DNA of 64,000 nucleotides, taken from G963677325 sp963677325. GTDB lineage: Bacteria; Bacteroidota; Bacteroidia; Bacteroidales; Prolixibacteraceae. The notes beneath the pieces are model-generated. The model saw nothing but the letters and a program-made list of their open reading frames with translations. It did no database searches and was not told the DNA's origin. Every line of letters starts with the position of its first letter. Position 1 is the first letter of the stretch. The stretch is from positions 282,832 to 346,831 of the forward strand of contig CAXXGM010000013.1 of assembly GCA_963677325.2 (NCBI GenBank), given 5' to 3'. The position numbers and the translations under genes were made by a program. Positions 10,279 to 18,718 of the stretch are shown here, one piece after another.

Positions 10279-10971
10279 ATGCAGAATCTTCTGTTGAAAT
10301 ATCTGAATGAAAGGATGGAACCGAGACTTAAAAAGCCTACGGAGCCAGGTCCTGTAATTACTATCTCAAGGGAATGCGGATGTTCCGGAATGACTCTGGC
10401 CCAATTGTTAACAGAAAAGATCAATCGTATTTACAGGGAGGAAGGGAAAACCCCTGAATGGAAATGGGTGAATAAGGAAATTCTTAGTTTGGCTTCCCAT
10501 GAATTAAGGTTACAACCTGAAAAGATAAGATCACTCATTGTCGCAGGCCATAAAAGTTATATTGAGGAGTTTGTATCTTCTTTTACCGAGACTTATTATG
10601 GCCAAAACGAAATGGTAAAGAAGGCAATAGGTGACGTTATACGGAAAATTGCTGTCGACGGATATACGGTCATCGTAGGAAGAGGAAGCGGAGCAATCAC
10701 GAGAGATATTCCCAGATCTTTACACGTAAATCTTGAGGCTCCCCTTTCATGGAAGGCATCGGTCATCAGTCAGAAAAAGAACATTTCTCTGGCAGAAGCC
10801 CAAAAACATGTCATCGAAGTGGATAAACAACGTTTAAATTTCAGGGATTATTTCAGAGGAAAGAACTGTGATGACATTTGTTATGACCTATCTTTTAATT
10901 GTGCTAATTTTTCTATAGATCAAATTACTGATACTATTCTTGTTTTGGCCAAACAAAGGAATATCCTTTAA
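10279..10971 (+). CDS. cytidylate kinase-like family protein
   Basis: 230 residues matching the cytidylate-kinase-like family (PF13189 type): N-terminal VITISRECGCSG is the P-loop-like nucleotide-binding segment, followed by VDGYTVIVGRGSGAI, LHVNLEAPLSWKAS and a C-terminal YDLSFNCANFSIDQI. Family members are P-loop kinases whose substrate is not established; a true Cmk is shorter and has a different lid. It stands alone, preceded by an AT-rich stretch with TTATC repeats (about 10218-10250). Cytoplasmic. Family assignment is fairly secure; substrate unknown. Confidence 0.8.
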   Translation: MQNLLLKYLNERMEPRLKKPTEPGPVITISRECGCSGMTLAQLLTEKINRIYREEGKTPEWKWVNKEILSLASHELRLQPEKIRSLIVAGHKSYIEEFVSSFTETYYGQNEMVKKAIGDVIRKIAVDGYTVIVGRGSGAITRDIPRSLHVNLEAPLSWKASVISQKKNISLAEAQKHVIEVDKQRLNFRDYFRGKNCDDICYDLSFNCANFSIDQITDTILVLAKQRNIL

Positions 10972-11099
10972 ATTAGTCGGGAATGGTTCAATTTGAAAAA
11001 GTGGGAAAAATGTAAATTTATATCAAAAAAATGTAATCCATTTTTAATGATTTCCTTATATATTACAAAATGAATAAATATCTATAAGGAATATAAATC

Positions 11100-11324
11100 G
11101 TGGAAAATATATGGTCATCACATCATTTGAAGGCCGCTGAACACGCACAAAAAGCGGCGATACATTTTAAAAGAGCAGCCAGTTTTTATGATACAGGCGA
11201 GCATGAAAAAGCAATCCACCATGCCCTGAGTGCCATCAATCATATTGACCGTTCTTCTAAACATGCAAAATGTGCAAATGAATTTTGTTTCGATTCGATG
11301 ATCAATGACATGCTTGAATCGTAA
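11100..11324 (+). CDS. small His-rich helical protein upstream of bacterioferritin
   Basis: 74 residues with a GTG start preceded by aagga about 9 bases upstream. It has many His and Ala residues (HHLKAAEHAQKAAIHFKRAA, EKAIHHALSAINH, KHAKC) and a TPR-like helical pair. No signal peptide. It ends 45 bp before the bacterioferritin gene and is probably co-transcribed with it, so a role in metal handling or as an iron-storage partner is possible but inferred only from position and His content. The family is not one I recognise with certainty. Confidence 0.6.
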   Translation: MENIWSSHHLKAAEHAQKAAIHFKRAASFYDTGEHEKAIHHALSAINHIDRSSKHAKCANEFCFDSMINDMLES

Positions 11325-11369
11325 TCTAAAATCAGTTTAATAATTTTTAATAATTTAAATGACAGTTCT

Positions 11370-11840
11370 ATGAAAGGAAATCCCAAATTAATACAGGTTC
11401 TGAACTCATTACTATCCGACGAACTAACAGCTATCAATCAATATATGGTTCATTCGGAAATGTGCGAAAGCTGGGGCTTTAATAAGCTTCATTCGGCCAT
11501 CAGGAAGCAGGCATTTGATGAGATGAAGCATGCTGAATGGCTTATTGAAAGGATTCTTTATTTTGATTCAGCACCAACGGTTTCAGTATTGAAACAGATC
11601 CGAATTGGTAAAACTGTCATGGAAATAATAAGTAATGACAACGAGGATGAGCATGATGCGGTTCATTCCTACAATGAAGCCATCAAACTGGCTCATGAGG
11701 TTCAGGATCAAGGAACAGTGGATTTATTGACCAAAATTATAGTAATGGAAGAAGGTCACATTGACTGGGCAGAGCAACAAAGTGCTCAGATTGATCAGAT
11801 GGGCATTGAAAATTATCTGACTAATCAGGTTTCAGGCTGA
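11370..11840 (+). CDS. bfr: bacterioferritin
   Basis: 156 residues, full length for Bfr. In E. coli numbering the diiron ferroxidase ligands are all present: Glu18, Glu51, His54, Glu94, Glu127 and His130 (motifs DELTAINQY, FDEMKHAEW, DEHDAV and MEEGHIDW). Met52, the heme ligand between subunits, is also present, so it should form a heme-containing 24-mer that oxidises Fe(II) and stores ferric mineral in the cytoplasm. The small His-rich gene just upstream is a likely operon partner. No Fur box was identified. High confidence. Confidence 0.95.
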   Translation: MKGNPKLIQVLNSLLSDELTAINQYMVHSEMCESWGFNKLHSAIRKQAFDEMKHAEWLIERILYFDSAPTVSVLKQIRIGKTVMEIISNDNEDEHDAVHSYNEAIKLAHEVQDQGTVDLLTKIIVMEEGHIDWAEQQSAQIDQMGIENYLTNQVSG

Positions 11841-11942
11841 TTCTTTACTGCTTTATTACTGATCATGTATTTTCTATTCTTATAAATCCCACAAATATTC
11901 TATGTAATCTCTATCTTGTTGTTTTTAAACTAAATCAGGCCC

Positions 11943-12140
11943 AAATTTTACAGGACAAGAATAGCCTATTCAGATGATCTTCAAAGCTGAACCGGGGATG
12001 ATTCCCAGGGTGGAATCGATGTAACCAAAGATGGTTGGGATTCCAAAATTATTTGTTATCCGCATGTTTTTAATTGTGATGACGAACACTACATGTTATA
12101 TAATGGGAATGAATTTGGTCTGGCTGTTAGCGAGAATTAG
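11943..12140 (+). pseudogene. decayed 3' end of a GH43/GH32-like glycosidase-family gene
   Basis: One frame reads FYRTRIAYSDDLQ, then an in-frame TGA at 11988, then GGIDVTKDGWDSKIICYPHV and DEHYMLYNGNEFG, ending LAVSEN at the TAG at 12138. This is the C-terminal signature of five-bladed beta-propeller glycosidase-like proteins (SDD, then ICYP, then YMLYNGNxFG). The internal stop, the lost few residues after NEFG and the absence of the rest of the gene show that it is a remnant. Assignment is by motif memory only. Confidence 0.5.
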
Positions 12141-12167
12141 TTTTTCAGATCAATAAAATTTTATGAA

Positions 12168-12218
12168 AAAATAAGAATAATCGATGTATAATATTAATTC
12201 ATCGATTATTCTTATTTT
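12168..12218. repeat. 19-bp perfect inverted repeat
   Basis: Arms 12168-12186 and 12200-12218 (aaaataagaataatcgatg and its complement) enclose a 13-base AT-only loop. There is no GC-rich core or clean T-run, so it is a poor intrinsic terminator. It separates the glycosidase remnant from the molybdopterin-type ORF and may be a recombination scar or a bidirectional 3'-end hairpin. Confidence 0.6.
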
Positions 12219-12242
12219 CATGATGTCTTTTATTAGAATCCT

Positions 12243-12530
12243 ATGAAAGAGCAAATTGATTTGAAGAAGTCAGGGTATTTTCATCAAGAAACCAATACCT
12301 TGAACCCATTTACAGGTATCTGTGTAGCACGCACTCAAAGGGGAAAAGTTCAGGTTAAGGATAAATTTGGTAACAATCCATCAGGATTTCTTCTTATACC
12401 ATTTCATTATGGTTATTGGAATCACCCGGATCACAAACCTGCAGTACACGAATCAACCATTAAGAGTTATAATTCGGTAACCGAACAACCGTTCTTCAAA
12501 TATACAGCTGCTAAAATCAAAATAACTTAA
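12243..12530 (+). CDS. molybdopterin-oxidoreductase C-terminal-like small protein
   Basis: 95 residues. An in-frame TAG nine bases upstream of the ATG fixes the start. The sequence NPFTGICVARTQRGKVQVKD, then LLIPFHYGYW, HESTIKSYNSVTEQP and FFKYTAAKI resembles the final part of the molybdopterin-dinucleotide-binding domain of bacterial nitrate reductase or formate dehydrogenase-type oxidoreductases. The catalytic 600+ residues are absent, so it is either a remnant or a free-standing C-terminal domain. It lies 13 bp before the ferritin-like/HPP gene and probably shares its transcript. No strong ribosome-binding site is seen. Confidence 0.5.
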   Translation: MKEQIDLKKSGYFHQETNTLNPFTGICVARTQRGKVQVKDKFGNNPSGFLLIPFHYGYWNHPDHKPAVHESTIKSYNSVTEQPFFKYTAAKIKIT

Positions 12531-12543
12531 AAGAAAGGAAGAT

Positions 12544-13581
12544 ATGATGTTTCCAATTTTCTTAGGGATGGTGCACTCTGATGAAAAACAATTAGCTGAG
12601 TCTTTTCAGGAGGTTGCTAATCGTCATGATAACGAATTTGAAATTCGTGAAAACTGTCGGAAAATGGCTGTATGGTGTAAAGGTCATATTGAAACATTAG
12701 AGCCTGTATTTAAAGAAAAGTGCGAAAAGGAAAGTGAATCTTCACAAACACTGCGTAGCAGTTTGTTTCATGGCAATAGGTCGGGGACAATGGGGTTACT
12801 TCAGGATCTTCAGGATTTGGAAATACTGGCAAAATCTGTTCAAACAGATTATATAATTCTCAAGCAGGTGGCTGCAGCCATGAAAGATACAATAATGGAG
12901 AAAACTTATTCCGATTTTGAAGATCAGGCTTTCAGTCAGGTTGAATGGATCACGAATCAAATCAAATATCGTGCTTCCCTTATGGTTAATATTCCTCCCG
13001 ATTTTGGTTCAGAAGTCAAAACTTCAAAACCCAGGAAACCGAATTTGGCTGCAATTCCTGAACAGATATGGGGACCAACAGTCTCCGGTATTTTGTTACT
13101 CATAGTGGGATTGTTCAGTGTTGGAGTTGGAAGGCCGATTTTATTTCCAAGCCTTGGTCCAAGTGCCTATCTGATTGGTGAAATGCCCGCCAATCCTACA
13201 GCAAGATGGTATAACACGATAGTGGGTCATCTGATCGGACTCATTATCGGATTTCTCATGGTTGGACTGTTGAATGTAGGCAGCCACCCGGTGATGCTTA
13301 CTGATCTATCATTAACGATGGGAAGAGTTTGGGCAGCTGTTTTGTCTATTGCTCTGACTTTCTTGATAGCTAAATTGCTGCATGCTTCTCATCCGCCTGC
13401 CGCAGCTACAACATTGCTTGTGGCGCTTGGTTCAATAAGGTCTATCAATGAAGCCTTATACCTGATGATCGGGGCTGTTATTCTCGGCCTTTTAGGTGAA
13501 CTCCTGCGCCGTCCGCGCAATGGGGAAATGACGATTTCTGAAGAAAAAAACCATCATTCGTCTCCGGCAACCAACATTTAA
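12544..13581 (+). CDS. ferritin-like / HPP-family membrane fusion protein
   Basis: 345 residues. Residues 1-150 are soluble and helical with ferritin- or hemerythrin-like spacing of Glu and His (EVANRHDNEFEIR, CKGHIETLEPVF, LLQDLQDLEILA). Residues about 170-325 form four or five membrane spans of the HPP family, with LFPSLGPSAYLIG and the signature HASHPPAAATTLLVALG. Plant and cyanobacterial HPP proteins transport nitrite; the bacterial substrate is generally unknown. A ribosome-binding site (aaggaaga) precedes a double ATG. A GC-rich terminator follows. Its pairing with a molybdopterin-enzyme tail suggests a nitrogen-oxide or redox link, which is inference. Confidence 0.75.
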   Translation: MMFPIFLGMVHSDEKQLAESFQEVANRHDNEFEIRENCRKMAVWCKGHIETLEPVFKEKCEKESESSQTLRSSLFHGNRSGTMGLLQDLQDLEILAKSVQTDYIILKQVAAAMKDTIMEKTYSDFEDQAFSQVEWITNQIKYRASLMVNIPPDFGSEVKTSKPRKPNLAAIPEQIWGPTVSGILLLIVGLFSVGVGRPILFPSLGPSAYLIGEMPANPTARWYNTIVGHLIGLIIGFLMVGLLNVGSHPVMLTDLSLTMGRVWAAVLSIALTFLIAKLLHASHPPAAATTLLVALGSIRSINEALYLMIGAVILGLLGELLRRPRNGEMTISEEKNHHSSPATNI

Positions 13582-13661
13582 AGAAGACACAATATCTCGA
13601 TCATTTCTTTATTTCCTTCCATAAAATTACTGTTAAAATAATCAGAATAAATAATAAAAGA

Positions 13662-13691
13662 AAAGGATGGATCCGGGCGGATCCATCCTTT
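13662..13691 (+). terminator. intrinsic terminator after the HPP gene
   Basis: Perfect 13-bp stem (aaaggatggatcc at 13662-13674 with its complement at 13679-13691) and a GGGC loop. The T-run is short (ttta), so it is moderately strong. Confidence 0.65.
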
Positions 13692-13960
13692 ATTAAAACA
13701 ACCTAACTAACCTAACTAAACCTATGAAAAAAAACTGATACAAATATAAATTTAATGGCGTTACCGGATATTAATTATTCTTTAAATTATCTAAAAGGAA
13801 TTCTAAATTTGATTTTATACACATAAATAATCTTTACAAATATTGATATCGGCAACAATTCATCAGCTATTAACATAAACTTGCTTTTCAAAAGATAGAA
13901 GGAGGAAAGCAATACAATCACCATTGTGGTTTTAAGCTGGTTTATGGGAATTGATGGTTA
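13692..13960. other. intergenic with an orphan Bacteroidota-style leader
   Basis: About 13700-13740 reads aacctaactaacctaacta and then an ATG followed by AAA AAA AAC TGA, the usual upstream sequence of Bacteroidota outer-membrane protein genes, but the ORF stops after MKKN. It may be the start of a lost gene. The rest is AT-rich with no gene seen. Confidence 0.35.
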
Positions 13961-13996
13961 TAAGTTCCCTCGATTATAGCCTATTTTATAAAAATA

Positions 13997-14326
13997 ATGG
14001 CCGCAATTATAGCTTATGTCATGACTTTTGGAAGTGGAATTTTAAGTTCCGCCCTCTCCTTCGATCTGATCGATGAAGCTTTTAAATCAGAAGGAATTCG
14101 GGTTACCGCACTTGGTTTCTCATCACCTGCTTTTTTGCAAAATCAAAATGTATTTTTATTGGTTCCCATTCACTCTCTTTTCTTTCTCTGTTATATCCCT
14201 CATGTTTGCCAGCGAAAGAAGCTTGATCGTTTGGCAGAGATTAACGAAAAACAGAAGAACACAGATGATTGCAGAAAAATAATTTATGAAACCTTTGAAA
14301 AATACTTCTGCAATCAAAACAGCTGA
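13997..14326 (+). pseudogene. truncated ZIP-family metal transporter remnant
   Basis: The first ~40 residues, MAAIIAYVMTFGSGILSSA then LSFDLIDEAFKSEG, match the N-terminal membrane segment of ZIP-type zinc transporters (AxIMAFGxGxLxSALxFxLxxEA). The same frame extends upstream as SIIAYFIKI to a TAA at 13961, also ZIP-like. After ALGF the similarity ends, and the 3' half runs into the oppositely oriented phosphatidyltransferase gene. A 5' fragment of a lost gene, not a functional protein. Confidence 0.5.
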
Positions 14327-14935
14327 TATAAGGATTCTTACTTCAGTGGGGCCTGCAATTCCGGAATCAATGATATAATCCCCCGTAATTTTATATCTTA
14401 TTAGCGTAATGATCATGGACCAGCCATAGAACACTACAAAACCAAAGCCAATAAATTGCCATACTCCCTCCACATAGATCATAAAACCCAATCCCATGAT
14501 AATGATGTTAATCCAATCTGTTATCAAATCGAGGGTAAAACCGTACCATTTTCTTATTTTATTTCGAAAAAATGCAATCCTGCCATCAAGAGAGTCGCCA
14601 AACCAGTTGATCACAAAACCAAGTATTCCCAACAGCAAATAACTTTTGTTGATATATGAAGCTAAAACAAAGCCAAGAAAAATGGTGAGACTGCCTAAAA
14701 AACCTATGAATGTAAGCATATCAGAACTAATCCAGGGAGGAATGACCTGGACTAACCGGGCGAGTGTCTTTATTTCGACATTTTTCAGCAGGTTGGTTCT
14801 TAATCGATCACTTGATATTATTTTCTGAACTTTTTTTTCATCCATTTTATGAAAATTAGACCCTATCATGATTAAAATTTCAAAATCAAATAAACCTGAT
14901 AAGGATTCAACAAGATTTTGAACTTTTAAAATCAC
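14156..14935 (-). CDS. CDP-alcohol phosphatidyltransferase family membrane protein
   Basis: 259 residues with about six membrane spans. The active-site motif reads GDSLDGRIAF, then WYGFTLDLITDW, which fits DxxDGxxA(R)xxxGxxxDxxxD: all four metal-binding Asp residues are present, but the Arg that normally follows Ala is Phe. The enzyme class transfers a phospho-alcohol from a CDP-lipid to an acceptor in phospholipid synthesis; the substrate cannot be told here. An internal start at MDEKKVQKI (14845) fits typical family length better, so the first 30 residues may not be translated. The 3' end overlaps the decayed ZIP fragment. Confidence 0.8.
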   Translation of the reverse strand: MILKVQNLVESLSGLFDFEILIMIGSNFHKMDEKKVQKIISSDRLRTNLLKNVEIKTLARLVQVIPPWISSDMLTFIGFLGSLTIFLGFVLASYINKSYLLLGILGFVINWFGDSLDGRIAFFRNKIRKWYGFTLDLITDWINIIIMGLGFMIYVEGVWQFIGFGFVVFYGWSMIITLIRYKITGDYIIDSGIAGPTEVRILISAVLIAEVFFKGFINYFSAIICVLLFFVNLCQTIKLLSLANMRDITEKEKRVNGNQ

Positions 14936-14975
14936 ATATAATGTGAATAAATTATCAGAGTACTGATCTTTTAAA

Positions 14976-15740
14976 TTAGAACAACGAAGTTATTTCACCT
15001 CCGCCAAAAATACAGGTGCCCTTGATGATCATTGTTTTTGAAGGATCAATCTTGCTAAGGGAGGATCCCGGACGCTTGTCTTCAAATCCTCCGAAAATTG
15101 AGGTGGCCTCCATTTTAATATTCCAGTCCTCAGGAATAATAAGTTTTGTTCCACCAAAGATATTTTCTACATCAAGAGTGCAGCCAGAAGTCGGAGTGCA
15201 ATTTAGAAGATTTATTTTTGATCCTCCAAAGATGGAGGTTATTCTTCCACCATTAAAATGATCACTCACAAGGGAAAAATTACGTCCGCCGAAAATGGCA
15301 GTTTCGTCTATGTAATCGTTGTTGCTGTTGGATGTAACTTCGTTTTCAGTCCATTTAAAATGATGATGAGAAGTCCGGTTCCTATGCAACAAGAAAAGGA
15401 CACCGATTAAAATAAGTACAGCTGGCCAAAAATTTCTGTAAAAGTCTTCCGGAACATCCAAAATTCTTGGTGTCAAAAAAAATAATCCTATGGCTACAAG
15501 GATGTAGCCGGGAGTGTAAGACTTACGGACAATATTAAATATACCCAGTACAATTAGTAACATGGGAAAACTGATCAGAACATGAGACAATTCATATGAA
15601 AGCAGATTCAGATTTACTGCAATTAAAACTGCCCCAACTGCAACAAGCAGAATGCCCAATACAAATCTGGTATCCTGACCTCCCTGGGTTGGACGTTCAT
15701 TGTAATCAGGTGTCTTTTGTGAATTCCCCAAAGTCTCCAT
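14976..15740 (-). CDS. LiaF-like / DUF5668 membrane protein
   Basis: 254 residues. Residues 25-120 hold four hydrophobic spans (FVLGILLVAVGAVLIAVNLN, VLISFPMLLIVLGIF, YILVAIGLFFL, FWPAVLILIGVLFLL) of the DUF5668/LiaF transmembrane type. A C-terminal beta-rich repeat domain has five IFGG motifs (AIFGGRNF, SIFGGSKI, NIFGGTKL, SIFGGFED, CIFGGGEI), the toastrack-like region of LiaF and related envelope-stress sensors. In Firmicutes LiaF restrains the LiaRS two-component system; no such partner is nearby, so an envelope-stress role here is inference. It stands alone between two intergenic gaps. Confidence 0.8.
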   Translation of the reverse strand: METLGNSQKTPDYNERPTQGGQDTRFVLGILLVAVGAVLIAVNLNLLSYELSHVLISFPMLLIVLGIFNIVRKSYTPGYILVAIGLFFLTPRILDVPEDFYRNFWPAVLILIGVLFLLHRNRTSHHHFKWTENEVTSNSNNDYIDETAIFGGRNFSLVSDHFNGGRITSIFGGSKINLLNCTPTSGCTLDVENIFGGTKLIIPEDWNIKMEATSIFGGFEDKRPGSSLSKIDPSKTMIIKGTCIFGGGEITSLF

Positions 15741-15859
15741 AGATATTGCTTTTAGTGTAAGATTCTTAAAACTGCCGTATGATTTTAAACAGTGCCTTAC
15801 AAATTTATTAACTTTATGTTGTTTTAAATTTTATTCTGGAAAAATCTTTTAAAAAATAA

Positions 15860-18580
15860 TTAGAAGTCATTTCCTCTTCCTGAAGAAGTTATCATGGAAA
15901 GTAAACTGTTATTGAATTTTTTATTGTTAATGAGATCCTCAATTTTCAGGTGTATTCGGTAACGCCAATAGTTTTGTGCAATGGCTGGTATGTTAATCCT
16001 CTCCTCCTGGATATTTTTGTGTCGGAGATCAGCATCCATAGCAAGAAGATCCTGAATTGGGAATATGGCCCACATAGAAGGAGAGATGAGATGTTGATTA
16101 ATAATTTTCCTTGCCAGCCAGGGTTCCATTGAGGCAGGAAATTCACCTTCCTTATCAATGAATAATCTAAAAAATCTCTGGCTGATTTCCCGGTCTTCCG
16201 CCCACCATCTGCGTAGAGTGGAGGTATCATGAGTTGAGGTGGAACATACAGAAAGATAAGGGGTTTCGGAGAGATTGGCAAATTCATCACTCTGATTCTT
16301 TGGCATTCGCTGTATTTCAAGACTCAGAATACTCTGATCGCGCATGACTTCCCGGACACAATGGGGAACAGTCCCAAGATCTTCGCCGCAAACCATCATC
16401 TCCGTTGCATCCATCAAATAAGGTAGGAAGCGTAAAGCATGCTGCCGCCACAAATCTTCATGCCTGTCGTAGAAAAATTCATTAGACAGCTCATCAAGAC
16501 AGAACCTTGATTCATCCTTGAGGTTCAGATAGGAATTCGTATCATGAACGTCAAATCGTGGATGGAAAAGATTAGGTCGTATTGGATCCCGGAGGAAAAT
16601 CACCTCACTGATCAAGGCACAGAGCCCATCCCGCATGCGGGCTTCTTTACCCGTTAATTCATCGCCGGTTTTATTCTGTTCAAAATAATCCCATATTTTC
16701 CTTTGTGAATCGAAATTTGATTTTAGATTATATTTCCCTGGCTCATACTCTCTTAAGTAAGTGGATTTAATTTCCTCAGTTTCATCACCAAATAACTCAC
16801 GAAGAAAATATTCCCTGATGTAAGGTTTTGTATATCGTTCTTCATTGAACATGAGACCGCATTCCATTATTTCATCGCGTTTAAACGCCAAGGCAGGATA
16901 ATAATGGCCCATTATTCCCTGTATCTGGTCAACCGGAATCTCCCATATTCTGAATAATCCCTGGATGTGATCAATACGAACGGCATCAAAAAATAATGAC
17001 ATGTGCTTCAATCTTCTGATCCACCACGAGTATCCGTCTTCAGCCATTTTGTCCCAACGGTAGGTAGGAAATCCCCAGTTTTGTCCAAGATCGGAAAATT
17101 CATCCGGAGGAGTCCCGGCCTGCTGATCAAGATTAAATAATTCCGGATTTACCCATGCGTCCACACTGTTCGGACTGATGCCTATGGGAATATCCCCTTT
17201 CAGGACAATTCTGTTGGCACGTGAATATTCAACAGCTTCGAGCAGTTGTTTGTATGCCTGATACTGGATAAAATAATGGATGGCTATCAGGGGATAATCA
17301 TTGGTTCCCGGAGAGGAAAGTTCTTCAACAGCCCTCTGATTATAGGATGAATATTCGGGCCATAGTCGGAAATCAGCAGTCTTGTATTTATCCCTGAGAT
17401 AACAAAAGGCTCCATAGGAAATTAACCATTCTTTATGTTCATTGAAAAAATTCTGATAGGAAAGATCCTCAAGAATCTGTTCCATCTGTTGTTCAAAAAT
17501 GAATTTAAAGAATTTTCCTTTTATCTTATGGATGTCTTCATAATGAACTGTTTCCATTGCATTGAAACCTGTCAGGGCCTTCATAAAACCTAACAGTAGA
17601 TTTTCATCGTCAAGTACGCCGATTTTATTTATATTGATGTAGTCAGGATTCAAGGCAAGGGTAGAAATTGATTTATAAGGATAGGAATCCACCCAGGTAT
17701 GTGTAGCTACTGTATCATTCAGAGGGAGTAGCTGAATGAGTTTTAATCCGGTCTGTTTGGCCCAATCAACCAATTTGATCAAATCCGGATATTCGCCAAT
17801 CCCCCCGCTTTTTTCTGTCCTGAGCGAAAATAGTGGAATCGATATTCCGGCTCCTTTCCAGTGTTGGGCTGTCTGAAAACGGAATTTTTCATCTGTATGA
17901 ACCTTAATGCTTCTGGGTGATTTACAGACAAAATCCCTTATCATCCTGTTGCTGCCCTGCTCCCATGCCAGTACCTTCTTCCTTTCCGGATCATATACCG
18001 TATATTTGAACTGAAGAGGAAATTTTATTTCCCCAGCGTCAAGATCAATTTTCCATAACGGGAAATCAGTATCGTCCATCACAATTGCGTACTCCTCCAT
18101 CCAATCGCCAAATAAAGACTGATCACCTAAAATAGCCAATTTATATTTTGGACTAATCCTTGGAACAATGATTTGAATTCGCAGAATTTTAGAGGGAAGA
18201 TTAATATCCAGCTCTTTAGCAACTTTTTCCCGGCGCATCAGAACCTTTGTAAATGCAGAGGAATAAAGAGGTTTTTCAGGGATTTTTAAAGGACGCCAAA
18301 AATCTCTTGCACGGATTTCATCAAAGGTTTTTTCATCAATAGCGAGTTTTCTGGGTTTCCCTGACTCCCAGATGTACCCTTCATCATTCTTGACCAGATA
18401 TTTGTATTCGAAATTTGTAGAAAAAGAACCCTTCAATTCCGTTTCCCATTCACCCGTCCCTTTATCTCTCATCGGAACAGCCTTCTCTGGATTCCACTCT
18501 CCCATTTCCGGAGAAGAACCTGCTACAAAGAGCTTGTCTTCCCCGTGAGTTTGATAATCAATTTTAAATGATATTATCAT
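15860..18580 (-). CDS. malQ: 4-alpha-glucanotransferase (GH77) with starch-binding N-terminus
   Basis: 906 residues, longer than E. coli MalQ because of two N-terminal carbohydrate-binding (CBM20-like) domains (residues ~1-95 and ~120-230; FKIDYQTHGEDKLFVAGSS, IIVPRISPKYKLAILGDQS). The GH77 barrel follows: nucleophile Asp537 in VRIDHIQGLF, acid/base Glu733 in VCGEDLGTVP, and the third Asp in STHDTSTLRRWW. It moves alpha-1,4-glucan segments between maltodextrins and so takes part in glycogen or maltodextrin turnover in the cytoplasm. The two-CBM plant DPE2-like layout is usual in Bacteroidota. A palindrome sits between promoter region and start. Confidence 0.93.
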   Translation of the reverse strand: MIISFKIDYQTHGEDKLFVAGSSPEMGEWNPEKAVPMRDKGTGEWETELKGSFSTNFEYKYLVKNDEGYIWESGKPRKLAIDEKTFDEIRARDFWRPLKIPEKPLYSSAFTKVLMRREKVAKELDINLPSKILRIQIIVPRISPKYKLAILGDQSLFGDWMEEYAIVMDDTDFPLWKIDLDAGEIKFPLQFKYTVYDPERKKVLAWEQGSNRMIRDFVCKSPRSIKVHTDEKFRFQTAQHWKGAGISIPLFSLRTEKSGGIGEYPDLIKLVDWAKQTGLKLIQLLPLNDTVATHTWVDSYPYKSISTLALNPDYININKIGVLDDENLLLGFMKALTGFNAMETVHYEDIHKIKGKFFKFIFEQQMEQILEDLSYQNFFNEHKEWLISYGAFCYLRDKYKTADFRLWPEYSSYNQRAVEELSSPGTNDYPLIAIHYFIQYQAYKQLLEAVEYSRANRIVLKGDIPIGISPNSVDAWVNPELFNLDQQAGTPPDEFSDLGQNWGFPTYRWDKMAEDGYSWWIRRLKHMSLFFDAVRIDHIQGLFRIWEIPVDQIQGIMGHYYPALAFKRDEIMECGLMFNEERYTKPYIREYFLRELFGDETEEIKSTYLREYEPGKYNLKSNFDSQRKIWDYFEQNKTGDELTGKEARMRDGLCALISEVIFLRDPIRPNLFHPRFDVHDTNSYLNLKDESRFCLDELSNEFFYDRHEDLWRQHALRFLPYLMDATEMMVCGEDLGTVPHCVREVMRDQSILSLEIQRMPKNQSDEFANLSETPYLSVCSTSTHDTSTLRRWWAEDREISQRFFRLFIDKEGEFPASMEPWLARKIINQHLISPSMWAIFPIQDLLAMDADLRHKNIQEERINIPAIAQNYWRYRIHLKIEDLINNKKFNNSLLSMITSSGRGNDF

Positions 18581-18591
18581 ATCTGCTCCTG

Positions 18592-18609
18592 TTTAAATGA
18601 TCATTTAAA
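18592..18609. promoter_or_regulatory. 18-bp perfect palindrome upstream of malQ
   Basis: tttaaatgatcatttaaa is fully self-complementary and ends 12 bp from the malQ ATG (18580), just upstream of its aggag ribosome-binding site. The position suits an operator or a hairpin near the ribosome-binding site. No regulator is identified. Confidence 0.4.
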
Positions 18610-18718
18610 TTCTCATTTATATAGACAATTTACGACATAATATTGCATAAAACTATACGGATTTATTCAATTTTTATGTGTGGAGAAATAAAAGGAGCAG
18701 ATGGAAGATGTTATTATT

